A stretch of 64,000 bases of DNA from Sequoia sempervirens. Taxonomy: Eukaryota > Streptophyta > Pinopsida > Cupressales > Cupressaceae. The translations under genes were made by a program, and so were the position numbers. Each line of letters opens with the position of its first letter. The first letter of the stretch is position 1. The notes beneath the pieces are model-generated. The model had not been told where the DNA came from and did no database searches. It worked only from the letters and a program-made list of their open reading frames with translations. Where the stretch lies: the NCBI GenBank assembly GCA_007258455.2, contig VDFB02270651.1:705089360-705153359 (forward strand), given 5' to 3'. This document shows positions 45,015-56,831 of this stretch, piece after piece.

Positions 45015-47487
45015 TGTTAGCTCTCAAAAATGCAGGCAGAATGCCTCAAGAGGCTGCCAATTTCTTGATACGCTTTAGGATAACAAACAAGGTCTCAACC
45101 TTCTACTCTTTAGGTCCTGCTAACCTGGGCAGGTGTACCTCTCTGAATGAAGCAGACTTATCTTATGATTATCCTCTTATGAAAATTTGTTCACAATGGC
45201 AGATGGGAGTGAACAAATGAAATCCAACTTGAAAATGGTAACAATACTCTGGTCTAAATTCTAATATGCTTAAGTTTATAAGATATAAGAAAGATGAATG
45301 TATTCAAAATGATAAAATGTAGAGACCAGTGCCTTGTTGGGTATGCAGAGTCAAGTGAAATCAAAATGAGCAACACTTCTCTGAGAAAAATTCAAATTAT
45401 CTGGCATATATTGTGCTTACAACTTGTGTAAACATGCAAGAATGTGACTACTAAGCTCTACTTAAAAATCCAATTGAATCTCTCTAATCACTGTGATTAA
45501 CCAAAAGGATTTAGTCTTTACTTGAAAGAACCAATCAATCAATCACACGAGAACAACAAATGTGCACTGATAAATCAAATACAAAATTTTTGTATCAATT
45601 TAAACAATCAGAAAGAATCCATTTTGGAGACAACTTAGCAATCATTTTATTAAATTCAACAGATAACTGATACCAGACATGTGCAACAACATCAATTGAC
45701 ATTCATAAATACATCCATGCTTACAACATGCATCTGAGCCTCTGATTTGATAAACTTACTATTTTGTATCCATACAATTTTTCTACTGTATTGAATAACT
45801 CATAACTGGTCCTAATGCAATTGCCAAAATGCCAATTTATACACAAGCACCAAGAAAATAATTCAAATTGATATTTCATGTCAGCCCTCCACAAGATTCG
45901 GGCTCCAATCAAGATGGCTCGCAACAGTCATCAAGCATTATACATGTCAGCCCTGATGTTTTAAAATTCTATTATCACTTGTGAACAATCTATAAGACAC
46001 AACAGATAGTCATGTCGAAGGCAATTCAAACGCTATCATCCCGTGTGTACTCTGCTTTCGCCATGACCGTCAACTGTTGGGGAGATTTCATGGAGAGTTC
46101 AATATGTTTCATTGAGAGCCTCATGATCAAACTGTATGTCACTCTAAGATTATGCTTGTTATACCAAAGATAAGAAGTATCCCCCATTCCTGCGTGTTTT
46201 GTCGTAGCTCTATGATATCGGGAAGATCTCTCGCAGAACATCCCAAGTGTTACCGATATACCTTTCTTCATGCACTTTCCATTTGCTGAGACACTGGGAT
46301 ATCTCTTACTGAAGGGATCCTTTGGCTTCGCTCATATTCACCGTAACATTCTGACATCAACAAGACCTCTCGTAGACTACTATGTTTCACCGAAAGTCTT
46401 CAACCATCCCTGAGTCACTGTGACAAAAGAAAACTCTCACCGAGAAGCATCCTTCATTTGATTCATTGTCATTGTGACACACCACACTCGAGGAGACCTT
46501 ATAGAGATTTCCAAAGCTATAGCGAAAAGCCAAACAAAACATATCGGTCACTGAAGCATACGATTTTTCCTGCTGACGAGTCCAACTGTCGATATAACTT
46601 GCAACCCTCACTGAGACGTCACGTAGAGTAAATTGCTATACCGAAACAACCGAGCCCACACCTGTTCGCCAAGACATAGCCAATATCTCGCTGAAATCCA
46701 TTCAATAGAAACCCTTTAGTAACCCATCAGTGAGACACAAATACTTTGCTATGACCTCCTGCCGCAAACCTCAACTCATACCGAAAGGTCTATAAGAGGA
46801 AATCCATGTGTAAGGTCGGCGAGACCGAAGGTCACTCACCAAGACCTTACAATGATAACAATATCTCCCATCGAAAGTCATTTGGAAGAAGGCCCTGCAT
46901 CATCGGTGAGACAAATGAAACTCGCTCAGACCTCCCACCACAAATCTTAACATACGCCGAAGGGATCCCATAGTGCACCTATCGCTAAGACATCTTGACT
47001 TCGGTAAGACGTTAGCCTGACCACCAAGACATATGCCGATAAACTTCCACATGCACAAGTCGGGGAGACATACTGAGCTCGGTGAGACTCTACCCTGATA
47101 GCCACAACATATGCCGATAGATGTCTCCATTGTCACCAAAACAACATGGATGTCATGCTGATAGCCAACCATAGACAAATTCCAGTCACTGAGACCATGA
47201 AGAACTCCTACCGAATGGTGCCTACAAGAAAATTATGATCACTAAGACAACAAATGAGTCTTGTTGAAAGGAAACACAGATAGATGTTAGCAGAAAATGC
47301 ACAATGGGTCGGGGAGACAATGGGAGACCTACGCTGACAAGGACCAAAATGCAAAAAATGCAGACATGGATGAATTCCATGGAAAAAAAATGGGCAAAAT
47401 GCAATTAAAAATACCATGAGATGAGAAAAACATGCATAAGGAAGGACCAGAGGGTATGAAAAACATCAAATTTTGATAGTTCCAACA
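45015..47487 (-). repeat. 5' LTR of element D
   Basis: Partner of 35780-38257. On the minus strand it begins TGTTGGAACTATCAAAATTT and has GTATAAATTGGC around 45834-45845. It ends at the primer site. Open frames inside are shadows. Confidence 0.9.
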
Positions 47488-47492
47488 CATTG
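47488..47492 (+). other. Target site duplication of element D (right)
   Basis: CATTG follows LTR end TTCCAACA and matches 35775-35779. Confidence 0.85.
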
Positions 47493-49490
47493 CAAGTATT
47501 GCAATAACAAAAGGTTGCTCAAGCACAAATCCTATTACAACAACAAATGGAACAAGCACAAGCATAAGCACAAGTAGCGCAAGCACAAGCTCAAGCTCAA
47601 GCAAATGCCCAATATCAAGCACAACAAGCACAAGCACAGACACAACTTCTTGCACAAAAACAAGTGTCACAAATGCAAGCAATTAAGCAATATCAAGAGC
47701 AGCAAGAAGCAGTTGAATTGGTAACCCAACAACAAGCGTTGTTGGAATAGCAACAAGCACAGCAAAAATCACAGCAACAAGCACAATAGCAAGCACAAAT
47801 CTTAGCACAGCAACAACAAGATCAATAACAGGCATTGTTCATACAACAACAGGTGGAAGCCTACCTAGCTAGGCAGAACATATAGATACCATCAAACAAC
47901 ACACTGACCAACCCACCTATCCAACCCACAATTGAAACACCCCAAAACACTTTTATCCCACCCCCTGATTTGCAAAATGATGTAATGACACAAATTAGGC
48001 TGCTCTCGCAACAAGTGCTCGATCTTCAATCAGGGAAAACAACAAACACACCAAGCAACTTGTGTCTGTATCCATTTGACAGGAGCCTAGTGATGAAACC
48101 ATTCCCCAAGGGATTTGAGATCCCCAAATTTGACAAATATCGTGGGATGGGAAACCCTGAAGATCACATTAGGGAATTCCAGGTTCATTGCATGGAATTC
48201 GCATACGACGATACTTATCTGATGCGACTATTTCCTAGGAGCTTGGTAGGCCATGCTATGGAATGGTTCTCTCGCTTACCTTCAGGTATTAGAAAATTCT
48301 AAGAAATTATAGATGCATTCATTAAAAATTATGCATGCAACATTGCAATGGATGTTAGTCTAGAAGAACTCTTAGCTCTAAAACAAGGAAAAGGTGAATC
48401 ATTCGCTTCATTCTTACAATGATGGCGATCCAAGGCCAATCAGAGCAAGTGGACCATGCCAGAAGAACAACAAGTTTGCACCATCATAGCCAACCTTGAA
48501 GGCCTCTTGGAATTTCATCTCAAGGTTTAGGGCATCACCACATATGATCAATTGATCCCCAAGGTGCTCAGCATTGAAAGAGCCCTTATGACTCAACCCG
48601 TGGGATCAACTTCATACCCCGAACAACAAAACAACCACCCACCATCCAATTACAACAATAAACCTCACATGTGGGAAAGGAACAAAAACATTACTAATGA
48701 TGGTGTCATCGATGCCAAGGTGGTCATTAGTGCCACTCGCCAAAATACACCCACACCACAAATCCAAATCCAACACCAAAACAATCATCACGCAATACAA
48801 CAACCGAACAACAATCCAACAATCAACAATCTCAATGATCAAAGGTGACCACCCCAAAGGAGCAAGAATTATCCCAAGAAAAAGTACACTACTTTGGGGG
48901 AACCACTTGAAGACATCATGAAAAAGCTAATAGACGAAAAACTCATCAAGGCTCCTACCTTTAAGAATTACCAAGAACCGGATGTGAAACCTCCTTGGTA
49001 TAATGAGAATCAACTCTATGAGTTCTATAAAATCAAAGGCCATACCACAAACAGTTGTATGATATTAAAGAACATAATCCAAGATCTCATCAATAAAATA
49101 ATCATAAATGTGGAACAGTCTATAGGAAACCAAGATCTTAAGATATACACAAATTTGATGCCTAATCATGGCAACAAAGGGAATAAAAACAACAATGATA
49201 AAGGCAAAGGCACCCAAACAAACGTAAATCATTTGTACGAAATAGTTGTCACCTCCCTAGATGAAAATTGCATGGTCATCACTATCAAAGGCGCCCATGC
49301 CGATTGTGGAGTCACCACAAGAGGCGGCAAAGTTACCATCGTAGGATCATCCCAGCCAAACAAAGTCCCTGCATCTAGATTTGTTCCTAATGGCTATAAT
49401 GTCCTAGATCAACTCAAGAGAACTCCAGCACAAATCTCCATCATGGAGTTGCTAAAAATATCATCAGCCCATAGGAAAATCCTCTAAGAA
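47493..49490 (+). pseudogene. Gag capsid and nucleocapsid of element C
   Basis: Continuation of 34548-35779 after the insertion. First a long Gln/Ala repeat (VAQAQAQAQANAQYQAQQAQ), then the capsid core: FPKGFEIPKFDKYRGMGNPE, DHIREFQVHCMEFAYDDTYL, MRLFPRSLVGHAMEWFSRLP. A decayed zinc knuckle (ENQLYEFYKIKGHTTNSC) follows; the first Cys of the usual pattern is replaced. Stops lie at 48301, 48420, 48529 and 48846. It is a Tat-like gag by the 'GHTTNSC...LKNIIQDLI' signature. Confidence 0.85.
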
Positions 49491-50068
49491 GCATTGGCCT
49501 CATCCACTATCCTCGCAGATCTCGATGTAGAGCAATTCCAAGCTATGGTCAGAAATATCATTATGCCTAATCTCCTCACATTCTCTGACCGGGATTTCCC
49601 CGCTCAACCATCTCACAACTGTGCACTCCACTTGGAAGCCATAGTACATAAGAGAAAAATCAAAAGGGTCTTGGTGGATGGAGGTGTGGGCTTGAACATT
49701 TTTCTCTCATCCTCATCAAGAAATTGAAGATATCAGAGGATTCCATTGACAAAGGAAAGGGTATCACAATAAGAGCATATGATGATCAAGAAAGAGTGTC
49801 TCAGGGCACGATCAAACTCCCTATTCAAGTAGGGTCGGCTCTCATGGAAACCACTTGTCAGGTCCTGGACCTTGACTTGCCATATAACATCCTCTTAGGA
49901 CATCCATGGATTCATGCAATGAAGACAATAGCATCGGCTTTCCACCAATGTGTGAAATTTACACATGATGGACAAGAAGTTACCATCCATGGAGATCCCG
50001 AACCCTTCTCCTACTGCAAAAATATTGAAGAAAAGTACTACAAAATCCCCCCAAGTACCAAAAAATGA
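49491..50068 (+). pseudogene. Aspartic protease of element C
   Basis: IVHKRKIKRVLVDGGVGLNI has the active-site Asp in the DGG form common in Tat-like elements. A frame change at about 49725 leads to IPIQ-type strands and DLPYNILLGHPWIHAMKTIA, the conserved second half. The end (IPPSTKK then stop) is in another frame from the G-patch region that follows, so one more shift lies near 50050. The domain cleaves gag-pol. Confidence 0.8.
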
Positions 50069-51080
50069 TGAGGGCCCATCCACACCATACATCGATCCCG
50101 CCACTCTCGCATCCACTTTTGCGACAGAGACACTCGCCACTCCCACCATTCCCACCATCTCTGACATCAAGCTCATCATCCAAGATAACAGCTATGGAAA
50201 CTATAAGCTCCCTAACAATGCTTTTGTGGTCGGAGAGTTAACACAATCTCCTAGATCATGGGGATGTCCACAAGAAAATGAAGCTTCCACATCCCAAACG
50301 TCTCCTGAAGACTATCCCAAATTCACAAGCTGGGGAGACCTTGGCCAGGAGGTTATTGAGGTAGATCCATCACATATGCTATATCAAGATAGAAGACCAG
50401 TACCAAACTTACCAATGGATGACAAAAGTAAGGGTCTGAAAATGATACTCGCAATGGGCTACGACAAAAATCAAAGACTAGGACAAAACGACAATGGGCT
50501 TATAATACCTATCATTCTAGAGATGCGACCGATAACAAATCTTGGCCTTGGATGTACCCCTCTGAGTATAACCATACGTGGCCAAAATCCTCCAATTAGA
50601 ATGGTTAATAATCCTTGTCAGCCAACCGCAGCAGAACTACACCTACCAGTATCCACAGGTTGTGTTTTAGATAACTATACCTTTGATATAACCAATGTCT
50701 ATAGTAGTAGTGATGACGAGGAATCCACATCCAACTTACCTAGGCTATTTGAAGATACCACTATTTGCATGATTAGCACCCTATCTTTCGAATCAGACCA
50801 CCAAAATCATGAGATCCGCCTAGTATATCCCCAACTCATCGACTACGACCAACGAGGACCACTAGTTCTTGATACATTCGAAAATGATGAGGCGCTCTCA
50901 GAATTCATGGGACTACAGGATAACATTCTAGATGGGGATCACAAAGCAGGGTTCATAATAGAGTTAGACACACATGCCTATTATGGGGAAACGATTGAAT
51001 CCCTCATTCGCAAAAGTGAGAAATTAAGAATAATATCCAAGTCCTTGAGTGAAAACCACACTGTGGCACTCTCTGACTAG
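50053..51080 (+). pseudogene. G-patch domain region of element C polyprotein
   Basis: An open frame of more than 330 codons. The G-patch is at 50421-50562: SKGLKMILAMGYDKNQRLGQ, then NDNGLIIPIILEMRPITNLG then LGCTP. Spaced glycines and hydrophobics match the G-patch (an RNA/helicase-contacting motif of about 45 residues). It follows protease and precedes RT. Downstream is an acidic spacer (VYSSSDDEESTSNLPRLFED; VYPQLIDYDQRGPLVLDTFE) that also occurs in element B (23053-23515). The G-patch is itself free of stops. Its role in the element is unknown; a possible parallel is the G-patch that follows protease in some animal betaretroviruses. Confidence 0.78.
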
Positions 51081-52133
51081 AAAAAAGTAAAAAGAAAGGA
51101 TGCATCCAATGGTGAAAACCTCTTTGAGGTGCTCGAGGATGGAGGATTCAATCTTCCTTTAAGAGCTCTTCATCAGGAAAAGTTAGTAGTCTTACCAGAA
51201 AAATGCAATCCGGTCAACCTAGGAATAGAGGAGACCCCACATATCACATTCTACGCAGAGTCACTATTATCAGAAGAGCAAGAGCTCCTAGCAGCATTCC
51301 TAAGAGAAAGATAGATAAACTTCACATGGAGTTATGCTGACATGCCAGGACTTGATCCAAAGACCGTGGTTCATCACTTAGCAGTGTATCCAGAAGCAAA
51401 TCCTGTCAAACAAAAGCTTTGAAAAATGCACCCTCAGATCGCCCTATTAGTCAAAATGGAGCTAAAAAAGCTATTAGATGCAGGATTCATCCGACCGATA
51501 GATTATCTAGAATGGGTGTCAAACTTGGTACCTGTTTCAAAACCTGATGGGAACATCAGAATCTGCACAGACTTCAGAGACTTGAACAAGGCATGTCCAA
51601 AAGATGACTTCCCGCTTCCCAACATCGACATGATAGTAGACATGACAACTAGACATGAGATGTTGTCACTAATGGATGGATTCTCATGATATAATCAGAT
51701 CATGATAGCTAAGGAGGACCAACATAAAACAACTTTCACTTGTCCATGGGGGACATACTATTGGAACATGATGCCATTCAACTTAAAGAATGCAGGAGCA
51801 ACATATCAAAGGGCTATGATATTGATATTCCATGACATGATCCATAAGACGATAGAAGACTATGTTGATGACATTTTAGCCAAGTCCAGAAAGAGAAAAG
51901 ATCACATAGCAACCCTTAGTGCCATTTTTGATAGGCTGGAGGAATACAAGGTCAGATTAAACCCAAAGAAGTGTGTCTTCGGCATACAATTAGGAAATCT
52001 CCTAGGATATATAGTGTCAATGAGGGGTATCAAGGTAGATCCAACAAAGGTAAAAGCAATCCTCGAGATGGAGGCACCGAAAACATTAAAACAATCAAGA
52101 GATCTCCAAGGCAGGTTCCAATCCATTCGATGA
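51081..52133 (+). pseudogene. Reverse transcriptase of element C
   Basis: The N-terminal linker FNLPLRALHQEKLVVLPEKC is followed by NFTWSYADMPGLDPKTVVHH and then RT: ELKKLLDAGFIRPIDYLEWV, IRICTDFRDLNKACPKDDFP, LSLMDGFS, stop (51687-51689, Gly position), YNQIMIAKEDQHKTTFTCPW, then EDYVDDILAKSRKRKDH with the catalytic YVDD kept, and KVRLNPKKCVFGIQ. Stops at 51312, 51420 and 51687 make it non-functional. It is close in sequence to the inverted RT of B. Confidence 0.9.
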
Positions 52134-52770
52134 TTCATAGCACAGTTGGCGGACAAAGAAAACCCATATTCTCACCTACTCCACAAGGGGGTAGCGTACA
52201 AATGGGATACCAAGTGTAAAGAGGCATTCAATAAAATCAAAGAATGTCTACTAACACCACTAGTATTAATGCCACCAATCCCAAGAAAACCATTGATTAT
52301 ATACGTGTCAGCAACAGCAGCAGCCCTTGGAGCTCTCCTGGCTTAGCATGACAAAAAATGGAACAGAAAGGGCTATCTATTACATCAACAGAACAATGGT
52401 TGGGCATGAGCTAAACTATTCATTCATTGAGAAAGCATGCCTCGCAGTAGTGTTTGCATCACAAAAATTCAGACATTACATGTTGGCACACAAAATAAAA
52501 CTCATTTCCAAAATCAATCCTCTCAAGTATCTACTATCAAAGGCAATGCTCACAGGAAGAATGGAAAAATGGGTGATGATACTATCAGAATATGACATTG
52601 AATATGTGGAGCAGAAAGCAATCAAGGGCCAAGTCATCGCAGACCAACTAGCAGAAGCACCTATCTATTCTAAGAATCCTCTTGTCTTAGAGTTTCCAGA
52701 TGAATCTATTTTCAATCTCAACGTAGCTGACCACTGGAAACTATACTTTGATGGCTCATACACACAGAGT
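52134..52770 (+). pseudogene. RNase H and start of second RNase H of element C
   Basis: FIAQLADKENPYSHLLHKGV then AFNKIKECLLTPLVLMPPIP lead into the classical RNase H; a stop (52345) and a shift follow, then YYINRTMVGHELNYSFIEKA, FRHYMLAHKIKLISKINPLK. After EYVEQKAIKGQVIADQLAEA a second, Tat-type RNase H begins (DHWKLYFDGSYTQ) and is cut off at about 52770. Thus in this family the extra RNase H follows RT. Nothing beyond, including integrase, is present for C. Confidence 0.85.
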
Positions 52771-54610
52771 GTACTTCATAGTATGCACTTCACAGTGTAG
52801 GGAGAGCATGGCATAAGCATCTGTACAATTGATGATACATTGTATTTATAAAGCTCTAAAATGGGAAACAAGGAATACTCATATTTGTAAGGAGGCTTCT
52901 ATATTGTAAAGCACATTATGTTTACAAAAAAATTGCTTTGTGTTTACAAAACAACAACCATTACAAAATTTGGGAAGCTTAATGGTCATTTGTGTGTTAT
53001 TATGGACTCACCTTGGCAGTTTGGATGGTATATTATACTGAGTAAAAATAATTACAAGAACAATGTTCCTTAATTAGAACCTTATGAAACCCAACTATGC
53101 AAAGATGCTTCAAAACTAAACAAAGGTACATGATTTAAATGGAGAAATACTCTAATGTAAAATGATAAATATTATGTTCTTTTGCATATATATTTCATCT
53201 AATTACCAAGGATCCAAAGGTTCCTATTCTATTTTTGGAGATAAATCATACAGATGTAGTGTTGGAGAAATCATCCTAAAATTAACAGAAATCAATTATG
53301 AAGAGGATAATTAAAAGAATGCATCATCCTTCACTGATGTTTTGAACATTTCCCATGTAACACTCACACTTCAAGGAGGAAACATCCTTCACATAAAATT
53401 TTGGAATATAATAGGCACACAATAATGTAACATTTATTTTATTTAAATTAAACTGCAAATTATTTGCATTCCCCACACTAATCATCTCATCTATAAATAA
53501 ATCAGAACTTCTAAATGCAATTTTTTTTGGAAGTTTAACTGTCCAATACACTTTCAATTCAAGCTATGACAACTAGAATCACTTGTATTTAGTGCAGAAG
53601 CTTCACATCTCTTGAAGCGTCCTTCTCAATCCACTTTCCCTTGTTTTATTCAAAAAAAATTCCTTGCCTATATCAACCACCTGGAAGAAATACAAGTGGT
53701 AGTGATAGATTAAATTAGAAAATTAAAGACATTTGGTGCTACAAAGAATTTATTTTATTCCAAATTTCACCAATATTGAATTATATGTTGTGCTAACTAC
53801 AACATGCTAGCTTGTACAGACAATAAACAAACATATTAAACTATACAATGGGACTTTCATTTCCAATTTAACCTATTGCTAACACTAGTAATATATATAA
53901 GCAATTATATATGCTATTTTTCCATTCTATTGGTATTGTGAAGCACTAAACATTCATTCAGATATATGAAAAACTTATCTCTCCTGGCATATGAAAGAGG
54001 CCATAACTTGCATCTTCAATAAGGGTAGAGAAGACATACAAGAATGATACCATGTACCACTATCAAACTTCTTTTTATATCATCTTGTATAGAAAAATGA
54101 AAAAGTACAAATTATTGCAAGACACATTGGTTGCAAATCACAGTGTACATCGGTTATGCAAGAATAAAGGTTAAGAATTCAATGAAAACCTTGGTGATCA
54201 CCCTAATTGACCAAAAAAAATTAGATAATCACCCAAAATAATGAACCCCCCATAGGCATGTAACATACAAAAAAACATATACATAGAAACATACATAACA
54301 TGATGGGATGACATAGTGCGAGGCCTGCCAAGATGGGGTATAAAAGTAACAAAACCAGAAAATGGGAGGAAACGTTATGGCAACATAAGCAAGGAGATAA
54401 CAATGCTATCACGTTGTGTTTCCCGCATTGTGGGCAGGAGTTTCACCATAAAATTCTCCATCTCGATGGCTTGCAGGAGAAGCTATCCCTTTCTTTAGAT
54501 TATATGCACCCATGAGCATTACAGGATGACGTGAGTAAGACATGCATTGTAAATTGTAATAAGTATTGTTATTCAAGAACATGTGTTTAAATATGATAAT
54601 GCACAAAATA
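52771..54610. other. No gene seen
   Basis: AT-rich. Short open frames (for example 53557-53324 minus, 54333-54515 plus) lack recognisable domains. The junction at about 52770 is followed by 'gtacttcatagtatgcactt', which I cannot place. Confidence 0.4.
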
Positions 54611-54947
54611 ATTGCAAGTTGGAAAACACTGTGTTATGAGTTATTTTATTTTTCATGATCAAACCTAAAGGGTGAAGAGAATGGGGAGGAGTTGTAGGTG
54701 GGGAATACACAAAACATACCAAATTGAGGTGAGGGATGACTAAGAAATTGGGTTGTTACTTGTAAAAGGTTTTTAGAACAGTATGTGGGTTGCAGGTTTT
54801 ATAACACCCAATGTTTTCCAACCTGGAATTTTACAAAACAGTATGAATGTAATCAAAACCTTTTCTGATTAACACGGTAACAACCCAATTGGTTTGTCAC
54901 ACCTTAGCTCAATTTTATTAGACACCCAATGTTTTCCAACATGCAAT
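54611..54947. mobile_element. MITE-like inverted repeat
   Basis: The termini ATTGCAAGTTGGAAAACA and TGTTTTCCAACATGCAAT-type are inverted. The inner parts also pair ('attgggttgttac' and 'gtaacaacccaat'). TA occurs on both flanks (54609-54610 and 54948-54949), compatible with a Stowaway-type TA target duplication, but TA is common here. 337 bp, non-coding. Confidence 0.5.
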
Positions 54948-54984
54948 TATATATACACTAGTACAGAAACAACAATATATGATT

Positions 54985-55540
54985 AAAAAACTACTAAAAA
55001 CTGTATATAAATGACTAAACATGGTCACATGACCATTAGTAGTTTATTGTCAGTCATTTATAACATGACCGAATTGATGACTAAACCATTTTTAGTCATT
55101 TATTGTTTATTTTGATTGATTATTTTGGTAATATATTTAATCATTAATTTAGTCATTGATTGTTGTAAATTGGTCACTTATTTATTCATTTTTTATTCGT
55201 TAATATATTTAGTCGTTAATTTAGTCATTCATTATTGTTAACTGGTCACTTATTTAGTCATTTTTATTCACTGATTTCCGTCCATTGGTAGTGTATTTAC
55301 TCATTAATTTTAATCATCATTTTGATCAATTTGGTAGTTTATTTAATTGTTTTTATTCACTGATTTCCATCAATAGGTAGTATATTGATACATTGTTTAT
55401 TAATTTCATAATCATTATATTTATTCATATATTTAGTCATATTTATTCACTGATTTCTATCAATTGGTAGTATATTTAGTCAATTGGTAGTTTATTTAAT
55501 TGTTTTGTTCAATAATTTTTACCTAAAAGTGTTGGAAATG
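54985..55540. repeat. AT-rich degenerate tandem repeat (TTTAGTCATT motifs)
   Basis: 'taatatattta' then 'tttagtcatt' blocks repeat with a step of about 72 bp at 55128 and 55200. Then 'ttcactgatttc' blocks follow at about 55267, 55354 and 55446. TAGTCA and its complement TGACTA recur throughout. It could be the subterminal repeat zone of a DNA transposon. No coding content. Confidence 0.55.
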
Positions 55541-55573
55541 AGACAATGCTTTTTAGGTTTAAACATAAAACAT

Positions 55574-56578
55574 GTTGGTGGTTTTTCTTGTAAACCAGGT
55601 TGGTCTCCTATTCTACCTATGGAATAGCCATCTCCAATCAAGGGCAGCTCAGAGGACCTGGACCAACTGGCGAGGGTTTGAAACACCTCCTACACTTCGG
55701 GCTCTGCAAAACCCAGGGGGAGTATCCTTGGGCTGTTTAAAAGGAATTTCTGAATCATTTGTAAGGGTCTTCAGCTAGATACTGAAATCAGAACTAAAAA
55801 GAGCACTAAGTCACAGAGCCAGGTTTTTACCACATTTTGAGGTCTAGGGTTACAGTCTGTAAATTGTAAGGTTCTTGGATGCATACTAGAACCCGAATGT
55901 ATTTGTTTAGGTCTTTGAGTCTCTCCTTTGGATTGTACATTTGAATTGTTAATGAAACTGATCAAGGATCATTCCATTAACCTTTGTAATATTTTATTGC
56001 ATTGTCAGTTTTGATAATAGCTCATGTTCAAGGAACAAGTTAAATTGCTTTCATCACCTCAGAAATTTATATGTATGATTGAAGGATTTGATAAGTAGTC
56101 TTTAAGATCTGCTCACTAGCTGTGGGATTAATAAGGTTAGTTTCACATAGGCTTTATTTGTCCAAGTAATCATTCCTTTTGTTTGCAGATTGTCTTGACT
56201 CCTAGCCCAATGGATATGGCACTGACATGATATATGCTATTTGTCTCTAAGGTTTCAGTTATCTTGCTTAAGAACATTCATTCAAGTTAATGTTTCCTGT
56301 TTCATGTTATTCTATATGTGTTTCATCACTCTTAGTGTGATATACACTGCTTGTTCGAAGGTTGCCAACTTTGAATGAACTTTGTTCTATCACCCATAAG
56401 GAGATTGTATCTGCTTTGTTCAAGGGATACTCCCCCTGGGTTTTGCAGAGCCCGAAGTGTAGGAGGTGTTTCAAACCCTCATCAGTTGGTCCAGGTCCTC
56501 CGAGCTGCCCTTGATTGGAGATGGCTATTCCATAGGTAGAATAGGAGACCAACCTGGTTTACAAGAAAAACCACCAAC
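55574..56578. mobile_element. 1.0-kb element with 154-bp terminal inverted repeats
   Basis: The arms 55574-55727 and 56425-56578 are inverted copies with about 3 differences. The outer ends are GTTGGTGGTTTTTC. The flanks carry a perfect 7-bp direct repeat AAAACAT (55567-55573 and 56579-56585). The 697-bp interior has no long open frame and reads like untranslated or intronic sequence. Long inverted repeats suggest a Mutator-like non-autonomous element or a foldback, although Mutator usually gives 9-bp duplications. Very recent by arm identity. Confidence 0.75.
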
Positions 56579-56831
56579 AAAACATAGGAAAACATAATCA
56601 ATCATTCATTTGCACATAATAAAATAGCTATTAAGAAGGAAAAATACTAAAATTTTATTGAGAAAAAGTGTTCTTATAGTAGATACAAGATAGAAATATG
56701 TGTTTGCTTTGAAAAATGAGTTACAAAGTGTGTTTCTCAATGTTGTGACTAAGAAAACTGAGTTACAATGCCTTTTTTTGCTTATACAACTCCAAAAAGA
56801 TAAAAAACACTAAGATACTTGAACAACACAT

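Larger units (their letters stand above)
35780..47487 (-). mobile_element. LTR retrotransposon D (gypsy), nested in C
   Basis: Complete with two LTRs of about 2.48 kb (35780-38257 and 45015-47487), outer ends TGTTAG...AACA and a perfect 5-bp target duplication (CATTG). All coding sequence is on the minus strand in the order gag, protease, RNase H, RT, RNase H remnant, integrase. It has many stops and frame changes. It sits in the Gln/Ala repeat of element C's gag, and removing it restores that frame, which dates D as younger than C. Confidence 0.92.
30224..52770 (+). mobile_element. LTR retrotransposon C (Tat-like Ty3/gypsy), 3'-truncated
   Basis: LTR 30224-31510, primer site, 3-kb leader, gag, protease, G-patch, RT, RNase H and the start of a second RNase H, where it stops abruptly. 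It is interrupted by element D (35780-47487). Without D the remaining element is about 10.8 kb. No 3' LTR lies to the right in the window. Confidence 0.85.

Noticed and set aside
54316..54515. Frame with LCFPHCGQEFHHK resembling a zinc finger
   Set aside because: Only one Cys pair and irregular spacing; no second motif, and the frame is short and unsupported.
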